Positions 54,639 through 61,883 of a DNA stretch of 62,214 nt are shown in pieces. The stretch is taken from the NCBI RefSeq assembly GCF_900129135.1, contig NZ_FQVI01000026.1, forward strand, positions 1 to 62,214, read 5' to 3'. Origin of the DNA: Lactonifactor longoviformis DSM 17459 (GTDB lineage Bacteria; Bacillota; Clostridia; Lachnospirales; Lachnospiraceae). The notes beneath the pieces are model-generated. The model did not search any database, was not told where the DNA came from, and was given only the letters and a program-made list of their open reading frames with translations. A program made the translations under genes and the position numbers. Within the stretch, counting starts at the first letter, position 1. Each line of letters starts with the position of its first letter.

Positions 54639-55475
54639 ATGGTTGGAAGTTATAAAAAAACGACGAAGGTCATAGTTTCTATTCTTTTGATTTTGGGAGG
54701 TCTGTTCTCAGCATTTCCAATCTTGTGGATGGTCTGCTCTTCACTAAAATCAAATTCGGAAATTTTCTCGTGGCCGCCCAAATTTTTTGATAAGACAGCC
54801 AATTTATCGTCCTACGCATCAGTGCTGACGGACTCCACAAAGGTTAGGTTTTTTATTAACAGTTATATTGTGGCAGGATGCGTAGTGCTGCTGACTCTGT
54901 TTGTTGGAATACTTGCCGCATATGCATTCAGCAGATTCGATTTTCCGGGAAAAGGCGTTTTCAATTCACTGATTGTCAGCGTGCAGGCAATCCCGCCCAT
55001 TGTACTGCTGATACCATATATGGGTCTGATCGTTGCAATGAAACTGTTTAATACATATTTTGCGTTGATTCTTACCTATCTGATCACTACGCTGCCCTAT
55101 TGCATTTTAATGATGACAGGGTATTTTAATACCTTGTCCAGAGAGCTGGACGAGGCGGTCATGATCGACGGCGGGTCCAGATGGAAAGCCCTTTGGTCTG
55201 TATTAGTACCTATATCTATACCGGGAATGGTATCTGTAGGAATGTACACGTTTATGCAGGCATGGAATGAATATCTGTTTGCGCTGGCATTGACACAGAC
55301 AACCGATATGCGTACAGTTCCAATCGGTATCAACCTGCTCATGGGACAGCATGCATATGACTGGAGCCAGATGATGGCCATGAGTGTGCTGGGATCGATC
55401 CCTGTACTGATTCTGTTTATCTTTTTCCAGAAATACTTTATAGCCGGCATGTCTTCCGGCGGTGTGAAGGGCTAA
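54639..55475 (+). CDS. ABC sugar importer permease, MalG/UgpE type
   Basis: The 278-residue protein has six membrane segments (VIVSILLILGGLFSAFPILWM, minus its last residue, first) and the EAA loop LDEAVMIDGGSRWKALWSVLV, minus its last residue, near 170. It is the second half of the importer channel. The C-terminus FFQKYFIAGMSSGGVKG is typical for this subfamily. The importer must borrow an MsmK/MsiK-type shared ATPase encoded elsewhere, as is usual for CUT1 systems in Firmicutes. Confidence 0.93.
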   Translation: MVGSYKKTTKVIVSILLILGGLFSAFPILWMVCSSLKSNSEIFSWPPKFFDKTANLSSYASVLTDSTKVRFFINSYIVAGCVVLLTLFVGILAAYAFSRFDFPGKGVFNSLIVSVQAIPPIVLLIPYMGLIVAMKLFNTYFALILTYLITTLPYCILMMTGYFNTLSRELDEAVMIDGGSRWKALWSVLVPISIPGMVSVGMYTFMQAWNEYLFALALTQTTDMRTVPIGINLLMGQHAYDWSQMMAMSVLGSIPVLILFIFFQKYFIAGMSSGGVKG

Positions 55476-55520
55476 TGGAAAATGGATATATATTAATGAA
55501 AAGAAAAGAGGAGAATGATT

Positions 55521-56381
55521 ATGTTAATGAACATGAAAAAATTACTTGCCGTAGCAAATGAGAACAACTTTGCCGTACCTGCGTTTAACATTAGTGACTA
55601 CAATATGTTTAACGGCATCATGGAGGCATCGGAAGAAAAGAATGCACCTGTGATTATTGCGATTCATCCGGATGAATTAAGTCATATTACACCTGAGATG
55701 GTTAAGGGAATTGTTGAGAGAGTACATAATTCTTCTGTTCCTGCAGTAATCCATCTGGATCACGGCGGAACCTTCGGGCAGGTGATTACCGCAATCCGCG
55801 CCGGATTTACCTCTGTCATGATCGATGCTTCCAGCCAGCCATACGAGGGAAATGTTGCTACATGTCAGAAGGTCTGCGAGGCAGCCCATGCGGTTGACGT
55901 CTCTGTTGAGGGCGAACTTGGCACCATAGGTAATACAGATTCTGTGGAAACAACGGCACCGGATGAGATCTTATATACAGATCCCATGCAGGCAAAGGAT
56001 TTTATTGAGAAAACAGGGATTGACTGTCTGGCGATTGCAATCGGAACCTGCCATGGTATTTATCCGAAAGATAAGAAACCGGAGCTTCGTATTGATATAC
56101 TGGATGAAATTAAAAAAGTTGTGGATGTACCCCTTGTACTTCACGGAGGATCTTCGAATAAAGATTCCGAGATCGCGAAATCTGTAGAGCACGGCGTAAA
56201 TAAGATTAACATTTCCAGCGACATTAAAGCGGCTTACTATGAGAAAATGCGAGAGGTTCTTCAGGATGCTTCTCTTCGCGAACCAAACCAGATTCAGCCG
56301 CCCTGCGTGGAAGCTATGAAGAAAGTCGCTTTTGACAAGATTGAACTTTTCCAGGCATCAGGGAAAGCATCACTTTACTAG
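55521..56381 (+). CDS. Class II ketose-phosphate aldolase (Fba/GatY/KbaY family), copy 1
   Basis: The likely start is ATG 55521, because AGAGGAG is best spaced for it. The product has 286 residues. Zinc and catalytic motifs are VIHLDHGGTF (catalytic Asp and first His), EGELGTIGN, the second His in CHGIYPKDKKP, and HGGSSNKD. Class II aldolases split ketose (bis)phosphates into dihydroxyacetone phosphate and an aldehyde. Substrates in this family range from fructose- and tagatose-bisphosphate to ketose-1-phosphates. It is first of two aldolases in the locus, right after the importer and before the kinase. Confidence 0.92.
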   Translation: MLMNMKKLLAVANENNFAVPAFNISDYNMFNGIMEASEEKNAPVIIAIHPDELSHITPEMVKGIVERVHNSSVPAVIHLDHGGTFGQVITAIRAGFTSVMIDASSQPYEGNVATCQKVCEAAHAVDVSVEGELGTIGNTDSVETTAPDEILYTDPMQAKDFIEKTGIDCLAIAIGTCHGIYPKDKKPELRIDILDEIKKVVDVPLVLHGGSSNKDSEIAKSVEHGVNKINISSDIKAAYYEKMREVLQDASLREPNQIQPPCVEAMKKVAFDKIELFQASGKASLY

Positions 56382-56417
56382 AGCTGAGGATGATATGAGA
56401 CCGAAGGAGACTGCGGA

Positions 56418-57629
56418 ATGAATGAGAAAATTGCACTGGGCTTTCATACATGTGTAGATTACGAACTCAAATGGGATACACAGGTGGCAGAAGCACAGAT
56501 TAGGGCATTTGATATCCACGCGGATGAGCTGAAACTGGATATCGAAGTGGATTCAGAACGCGCAATTTGGATTATGAGCCTTGCACATTTGCAGGCCGGA
56601 ATCGGATGTGAGATGGTTCCGGACACATCCAAGATGTGTGTGGAGTTTGCAAATCATTTTGAGTATGAGGTGACTTTAGGAGGGACCCCCACCCGTGCCG
56701 GCATTATTCTGGATCGCCTGGGCTATCCCAGCGTGCTGCAAACCAGCTGTTACAATGAACATGTAAAACGGCTGATGCCGCCGGGTATCCGCATCCTTCC
56801 CGGCGTGGGACCGGAACAGAACAAGATCTATCCGCACGTTGTTTTGCAATGCCATAAGGGCGTGAGGATTCAGGCAAATGATATTGATTTTGTTACCCCC
56901 AGAGAGAACCGGATCTTGATCTCGAGGGATGAAGACAGCCTGCATATGCCTGTTCTGCCGGAGGAATTCGGAAAAATGATTGGCGGATGCGAGGTGTTTC
57001 TTCTGGGATCCTTTTCGGAGCTTCTGGATTCAGAGGTGCTCAGAGACAGGATGGAGAAGACAAAGTCTCTGCTTTCCTATCTGCCGGAGGATGCGGTTGT
57101 AGTCATGGAGGACGGATGTTATGTAAAAAAGGAATTCCGCACCTATGTCCACCGGCAGCTGGCGCCTCAGATTGACGTGTTAAGCATGAATGAAGATGAA
57201 CTGCAGCAGTATATCGGAAAGTCAATTGATATACTGGACGCAAAAGCAGTGGAGGATGCGGTGAAATATGTCTGCCGCAATTCAGGCATCAGGCTGATTC
57301 TGGTTCATTCTGCCGCGTGGGCATTGGCTTATGGGGAAAATGCAGGCATAATGCGGGCTGCTCTGGAGGGGGGAGTTACGATGGCGGCAACACGATTTAG
57401 GATCGGCGACAGCTTTACGGTAAAAGACTTTGAGCAGACCAAAGAAATACCGGACAAGGCAGAAGGTGCGGCGTTCTGTGAGCAAATGAGAGAGAGTCTG
57501 GGAGATAAGATTTGCTGTATCCCGTGTAAAGATTTAAGCTATGTGGAAAAACCGACGGTAGTCGGCCTGGGCGATTCGTTTGCCGGCGGGCTTCTGCCGG
57601 GGCTGCTGAAGGAAAGCAGATTAAACTAG
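56418..57629 (+). CDS. ADP-dependent phosphofructokinase/glucokinase-like sugar kinase
   Basis: The 403-residue protein reads as the ADP_PFK_GK family, a ribokinase-fold group first known from archaea. Signs are LGFHTCVDYELKW at the start, LGGTPTRAGIILDRLG (sugar-side glycine block), HVVLQCHKG, FLLGSFSELLD, the NxxE metal motif in SMNEDEL near 260, and the closing VGLGDSFAGG (GxGD, with the catalytic Asp). PfkB kinases would show DTTGAGD-like spacing instead. It would phosphorylate a hexose, ketose or sugar phosphate, using ADP if the family property holds. Flanked by two aldolases, it probably makes their substrate. The family call is by eye. Confidence 0.75.
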   Translation: MNEKIALGFHTCVDYELKWDTQVAEAQIRAFDIHADELKLDIEVDSERAIWIMSLAHLQAGIGCEMVPDTSKMCVEFANHFEYEVTLGGTPTRAGIILDRLGYPSVLQTSCYNEHVKRLMPPGIRILPGVGPEQNKIYPHVVLQCHKGVRIQANDIDFVTPRENRILISRDEDSLHMPVLPEEFGKMIGGCEVFLLGSFSELLDSEVLRDRMEKTKSLLSYLPEDAVVVMEDGCYVKKEFRTYVHRQLAPQIDVLSMNEDELQQYIGKSIDILDAKAVEDAVKYVCRNSGIRLILVHSAAWALAYGENAGIMRAALEGGVTMAATRFRIGDSFTVKDFEQTKEIPDKAEGAAFCEQMRESLGDKICCIPCKDLSYVEKPTVVGLGDSFAGGLLPGLLKESRLN

Positions 57630-57653
57630 ACATCATATGAAGGAGAAAACATA

Positions 57654-58508
57654 ATGTATGAGAAAACAGAAAATATATTAAAGATGGCGAAGGAGAGCAA
57701 TACTGCGGTAATCTCATTCATCTGCATGGATTATACGATGGCCAGATCGGTTGTATATGCTGCTGAGGCAGCTAACACACCGGCCATAGTTATGCTGTAT
57801 CCGGAGCATGTGACCGTTCAGCATACAACGGGATTTGCAAATTATGCGGCCATGGTAAAGGAGCTGGCAGGCGAGGTGAAAGTGCCCATCGGGCTGCATG
57901 CGGATCACGATTTTACGTATGATGCCGTTATGAATACCATAGGGGCAGGTTTTGAATCTGTAATGATTGATGGGTCCATGAATGATCTGGATACCAATAT
58001 TGCACTGACCAAAAAAGTGGTTCTTAAGGCACGGGAGTCAGGGGTATGTGTAGAGGGCGAGATTGGCCATGTGGGGGCGGCGGCATCCTCCGATAATGCA
58101 AATGAGGATCTGTATACAAAGGCGGATGCTGCAGAAAAATTCTGCAGAGAGACGGGCGTGAATTCCCTGGCAGTTTCCATCGGAAATGCACACGGCGAAT
58201 ATAAGGATACTCCCCATCTGGATATACCGCGTCTGGAAGAAATCCATGCTGCTACCGACGTATCGCTGGTTCTGCATGGAGGCAGCGGCATACCGGATGA
58301 CCAGCTGCTGACTGCTTTCTCAAAGGGGATTAATAAATTTAATCTGGGAACGGAATTTTTGGGCAGATATTATGATGCTGTTGCGGCGTTTTCTCTTGAG
58401 AATGCAGATAACCCGGACCCGGTTAAAATTATTAATCTTCCGGAGTACGTGCAGGGGAAACTACAGCCTTACTTAGAGGAGCGCCTGAGAACCCTTTGTC
58501 ATTTTTAA
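57654..58508 (+). CDS. Class II ketose-phosphate aldolase, copy 2
   Basis: The 284-residue class II aldolase is clearly diverged from copy 1. Its motifs are GLHADHDFTYDAV (catalytic Asp, zinc His), VEGEIGHVGAA, NAHGEYKDTPHLD and LHGGSGIPDDQLL. HADHD in place of HLDHG and the different C-terminus (EYVQGKLQPYLEERLR) suggest a different substrate or stereochemistry. AGGAG is the ribosome site, and 24 bases separate it from the kinase. Having one aldolase on each side of one kinase is unusual. Confidence 0.9.
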   Translation: MYEKTENILKMAKESNTAVISFICMDYTMARSVVYAAEAANTPAIVMLYPEHVTVQHTTGFANYAAMVKELAGEVKVPIGLHADHDFTYDAVMNTIGAGFESVMIDGSMNDLDTNIALTKKVVLKARESGVCVEGEIGHVGAAASSDNANEDLYTKADAAEKFCRETGVNSLAVSIGNAHGEYKDTPHLDIPRLEEIHAATDVSLVLHGGSGIPDDQLLTAFSKGINKFNLGTEFLGRYYDAVAAFSLENADNPDPVKIINLPEYVQGKLQPYLEERLRTLCHF

Positions 58509-58627
58509 ATGAAAGGGAGAAAAAGCTGCAAAGATACGGGTGCCCGCAGGAATGATGGTGACAGAGGATGGCATATGTGATATTATTAAATCAATAATTA
58601 TTCGCGAAGTATTTACAAAAATAATGT

Positions 58628-59491
58628 ATGGAGCAGAGAACCTTGAAGAATGATAGTATATTACAGATGGAAGTACTTGATGTGATAAAACAAAAGTACG
58701 GCGAAATATTTGCAGCAGAAAAAAAGGTTGCTGACTTTGTTCTGCAGAATCCACAGAAGACAGTGGACTCTAATGTTTCGGAGATCGCAAAGCAGAGCGG
58801 AGTAAGCGATGCTACAGTTGTGCGCATGTGCCATCATATTGGATACACAGGATATTATCAGTTTCGGATTACTCTTGCAAGAGACTTGGGAAAGAAACAG
58901 TACGAGGACATAGTGATTCCAAAGAGTATCGGGGCTATAGAAAAGCTGTTTCATGACTATGCGGAAAATATGATTGCAATTGGCAGAAGATTGGACGCTG
59001 AAATTATGTGGAATTGCGTGAATCTCCTGAAAAAATGTAACGTAGCGCATATTATCGCTATCGGCAATACATGTTCGATGTCACAATATATGGGGTTTCG
59101 GCTGGGAAGGCTTGGAATAAGGAGTACCTATGGATCCTCGGCGGAATTTTTTATGAACCATGTCAACCTTGCGGACCAGGATGATATTGTGATAGCCATA
59201 TCGAAATCCGGTACGTCAAAACCGGTCATTCTGGGAATGGAATTGGCAAAGGAAAAAGGGATTAAGATGATAGCCATTACTGACTATGTGGAATCACCGG
59301 TCTCTGAACTCGCGGATTATGTGCTGCTGTCCAGCGGGGAGGATAAGCCCTTTAATTATTACAAGGATTATGCACAGACAAACCTGATGGCGACTATTGA
59401 TGCACTTTTAAACTTTGTTACAAATGAGGAATGGATTAAGACAAAGCAGGCAGACCGGCCTGAGATGATCTTATCAGAGTATAAGCTATAA
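58628..59491 (+). CDS. RpiR/MurR-family transcriptional regulator
   Basis: The 287-residue protein has an N-terminal HTH_6 (about 20-90, KKVADFVLQNPQKTVDSNVSE, minus its last residue, IAKQSGVSDATVVRMCHHIGY) and a SIS domain (about 125-260, IIAIGNTCSMSQYMGFRLGRL, minus its last residue; ISKSGTSKPVI). SIS domains bind phosphosugars, so it should sense a locus intermediate. The start is uncertain: ATG 58628 has no clear ribosome site, while TTG 58643 has GGAG 8-9 bases ahead. It is likely the local repressor of the operon. Confidence 0.9.
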   Translation: MEQRTLKNDSILQMEVLDVIKQKYGEIFAAEKKVADFVLQNPQKTVDSNVSEIAKQSGVSDATVVRMCHHIGYTGYYQFRITLARDLGKKQYEDIVIPKSIGAIEKLFHDYAENMIAIGRRLDAEIMWNCVNLLKKCNVAHIIAIGNTCSMSQYMGFRLGRLGIRSTYGSSAEFFMNHVNLADQDDIVIAISKSGTSKPVILGMELAKEKGIKMIAITDYVESPVSELADYVLLSSGEDKPFNYYKDYAQTNLMATIDALLNFVTNEEWIKTKQADRPEMILSEYKL

Positions 59492-59514
59492 ATTTGCTGA
59501 AGGCGAGGAAACGG

Positions 59515-59541
59515 ATAGCAGGGACAGGTGCCCTGCTATTT
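59515..59541 (+). terminator. Hairpin between the rpiR-type gene and the isomerase gene
   Basis: ATAGCAGGG (59515-59523), loop ACAGGTG, CCCTGCTAT (59531-59539), with a short TTT. Perfect 9-bp arms. It may partly terminate transcription or stabilise the message; the T tract is too short for certainty. Confidence 0.5.
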
Positions 59542-59568
59542 GGATATTAAGAAAGGATGGGTTACAGT

Positions 59569-60252
59569 ATGAAACGTTCAAGAATCAATGAAGTAATTAA
59601 GGACATGGAGGCATTAATTGCAGAGCACAGATTTGAGATACCGCCGTTTGCAAAACTGACTGCGGAAGAATGGCAGGACCTGGGTCACGAATACGACGAG
59701 GTCCGTGACAACTGTCTGGGATGGGATATTACAGATTATGGTCTTGGAAACTTTGATAAAGTAGGCTTTTCGCTTCTTACGATCCGTAACGGGAATCAAA
59801 AAATGCCGGAGAAATATCCAAAGCCATATGCGGAAAAGCTTCTGATGCTGTATGAGGGGCAGACTGCACCCATGCACTATCACTGGAACAAGATGGAGGA
59901 TATTATAAACCGGGGCGGGAACGATATTTATATCACTGTATACAATGGAGCAGAGGATAAATCCATGCTGGACACAGATGTGACTGTACATACGGACGGC
60001 AAGACGGAGATAGTTCCTGCAGGGACTAAGGTTTGCTTAAAACCGGGTCAGAGCATTACGATTACTCCATATATGTACCATGATTTTATTGTTCCTGAGA
60101 CCGGAGGCTCAGTATTATTGGGAGAGGTATCCATGTGCAACGATGATGAAAATGATAACTGTTTCTATGAGCCAATCGGACGTTTTCCGGAAATAGAGGA
60201 GGACGAAAAGCCTTACCGCCTGCTTTGCACGGAGTATCCGAAGGCACGGTAG
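59569..60252 (+). CDS. D-lyxose / D-mannose ketol-isomerase (cupin type)
   Basis: The start at ATG 59569 is chosen over 59557 because of AAAGGATGG. The 227-residue cupin has the metal-binding motif TAPMHYHWNKMEDIINRGGND, minus its last residue (two His and a Glu), and the later His in ITPYMYHDFIVPE. It matches the EC 5.3.1.15 family (YdaE-like), which converts D-lyxose to D-xylulose and D-mannose to D-fructose. It acts on free sugar, so in this locus it would precede the kinase. It is last in the operon. Confidence 0.88.
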   Translation: MKRSRINEVIKDMEALIAEHRFEIPPFAKLTAEEWQDLGHEYDEVRDNCLGWDITDYGLGNFDKVGFSLLTIRNGNQKMPEKYPKPYAEKLLMLYEGQTAPMHYHWNKMEDIINRGGNDIYITVYNGAEDKSMLDTDVTVHTDGKTEIVPAGTKVCLKPGQSITITPYMYHDFIVPETGGSVLLGEVSMCNDDENDNCFYEPIGRFPEIEEDEKPYRLLCTEYPKAR

Positions 60253-60290
60253 CCTTGGCGACTGACACAAAAAACAAAGAGATCCGCTGC

Positions 60291-60341
60291 CTGACAGTTG
60301 GGAAGAGCTTCACACAGAAACTCTTCCCAAATTAATGTCAG
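60291..60341. terminator. Terminator hairpin between the isomerase and the convergent regulator
   Basis: TTGGGAAGAG (60298-60307) with CTCTTCCCAA (60321-60330), extended by outer CTGACA/TGTCAG. No long T tract. It serves convergent transcripts; its right edge touches the stop codon of the minus-strand gene. Confidence 0.6.
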
Positions 60342-61780
60342 CCGATATTGTCATTTAGATAGTAATTATGGCGGAACAGATGGTCATCTACTTGTTCTGA
60401 TAAATGGGTCAGCTCTTTGCGGACATCCGCTCCTGTTGCAATGTGATAGTATGCGTAGGCGAATTGTTTGCTGAAGAATGGATAGGCCGGAGTCTGCGGT
60501 CTGGTAAAGGATGAATGACGCAGCTGGGAAAACAGTATATTGTTATTGCTGGAGACATTCTGAAAACTATCCATTACCTCATGAATTTCTTTTAATACCG
60601 GAATACCGGTGAGCCTGCTGATCTTTAACTGATTCTGCAGACTGAACACATACCGGATAAACTGGCAGCACTGTTCCGGGTGCCGGGTTTGCCGGGACAT
60701 ACATAACCCCCAGCTTCCGTGAGGGATTGCGGCTTTTTTGCCGTGTGGAAGAGGAATAATGCCTATATTATCATTTTCTTTCAATGACTCAAAATATGCG
60801 TTCGGCAGAGACAAACTCATGGCAAAATTATTCGGAAAATTGTCACTGACATCTTCAATATGTGTATAGTTATACTTGTGAAACAGGCTGCCAAGCCAGT
60901 CCATTGCAGCAATCGACTCCGGAGAATTGATATAACCGGAAGTTTTAGTCAGATCATCATTAAAAAGTCTGCCGTTATTCTGCAGAATAAAAGGAAGACC
61001 GGAATAGCTGTTCCATTCCCCCGACTTAGGGGAGAGGCCCCGCCCGGAATCCATAAGAAGCGGATACGGAAAAGAGGTCTTTTCCTTAATGAGTTTGCAT
61101 ACGGAAAGAAATTCGTCCCAGCTCCAGGCATCATCTATACCGGAGGGAATACGGATGCCGAGAAAATGGAACAGTTCCTTGTTATAAAGAATACATAAGG
61201 TGGATTCAGTGTAACCAAGGTGATATAATTTCCCCCGGAATCTCCCCTGCAGCAGGATGGGATCCAGAAATGAGCTTAAAAAGGCATCATCCATGTAATC
61301 GTCAAACGGAAGAAGAGAGTTCATATACGCCCAGTATGCAACGTCCGGACCGTCCAGAGAGAGGATATCAGGGGCATTTCCGCTGGTAAAGCTCTGGAAC
61401 AGAGTATCTCTCAGAGGAGCTTTTTGGTTAGACAGAAAAGTTCCTTCTACCGTAAATCCCTGGTTGCTTTCGTTGAATGCCTCAATCAGGGGGGTCCAGA
61501 ATTGTTTCTCACTTTCTTCCATCGGGCACAGATAAATCCTTAAAACAGTCTGTAATTGGGAACGATCAGTGACAAAACTTCCCTTTCCCTGCTGCCGGAC
61601 GATATAGCCTTCTGCTTCCAAAGTCTTTAATGCCTGTGTAATTGTGCTTTTACTAATATTCAGCGTGCGCATTAATTCATTATCAGAAGGAATGGCATCC
61701 CCCGGCTGGTAACAGCCGCTTTCTATTTTATGAATCAGATTGTTCTTAATGGTGATATATTTTGGTGTTCTGCTATTCAT
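60338..61780 (-). CDS. GntR-type HTH fused to a family 1 solute-binding-protein domain (putative sugar-sensing regulator)
   Basis: The start at ATG 61780 is chosen for GGGAG 8 bases upstream; a longer frame to 61867 would run through the promoter. The product has 480 residues. Residues 1-75 are a GntR winged HTH (PKYITIKNNLIHKIESGCYQP, minus its last residue, GDAIPSDNELMRTLNISKST, EAEGYIVRQQGKGSFV). From about 85 to the end the sequence reads as a family 1 solute-binding protein: FWTPLIEAFNESNQGF, GNAPDILSLDGPDVAYWAYMN, minus its last residue, TESTLCILYNKELFHFLGIRI, minus its last residue, AAMDWLGSLFHKYNY. There is no signal peptide or lipobox, so it is a cytoplasmic sensor. It presumably responds to the imported sugar. 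Confidence 0.85.
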   Translation of the reverse strand: MNSRTPKYITIKNNLIHKIESGCYQPGDAIPSDNELMRTLNISKSTITQALKTLEAEGYIVRQQGKGSFVTDRSQLQTVLRIYLCPMEESEKQFWTPLIEAFNESNQGFTVEGTFLSNQKAPLRDTLFQSFTSGNAPDILSLDGPDVAYWAYMNSLLPFDDYMDDAFLSSFLDPILLQGRFRGKLYHLGYTESTLCILYNKELFHFLGIRIPSGIDDAWSWDEFLSVCKLIKEKTSFPYPLLMDSGRGLSPKSGEWNSYSGLPFILQNNGRLFNDDLTKTSGYINSPESIAAMDWLGSLFHKYNYTHIEDVSDNFPNNFAMSLSLPNAYFESLKENDNIGIIPLPHGKKAAIPHGSWGLCMSRQTRHPEQCCQFIRYVFSLQNQLKISRLTGIPVLKEIHEVMDSFQNVSSNNNILFSQLRHSSFTRPQTPAYPFFSKQFAYAYYHIATGADVRKELTHLSEQVDDHLFRHNYYLNDNIG

Positions 61781-61802
61781 ACTACATTCTCCCTGCTTTT
61801 TT

Positions 61803-61867
61803 GAAAAAGCGTTGACAAAGCTTTTTCGGTATGCTAATATCATAGCATAAGTTGTTCGAATAAACAA
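61803..61867 (-). promoter_or_regulatory. Promoter and operator of the GntR-SBP gene
   Basis: On the minus strand: -35 TTGTTT (61862-61867), 17 bases, -10 TATGAT (61839-61844). The palindrome TATGCTA-N6-TAGCATA (61830-61849) covers the -10, a good autoregulatory operator. In the leader, GAAAAAGC (61803-61810) pairs with GCTTTTTC (61820-61827). Confidence 0.7.
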
Positions 61868-61883
61868 TATCTATTTAAAAAAA

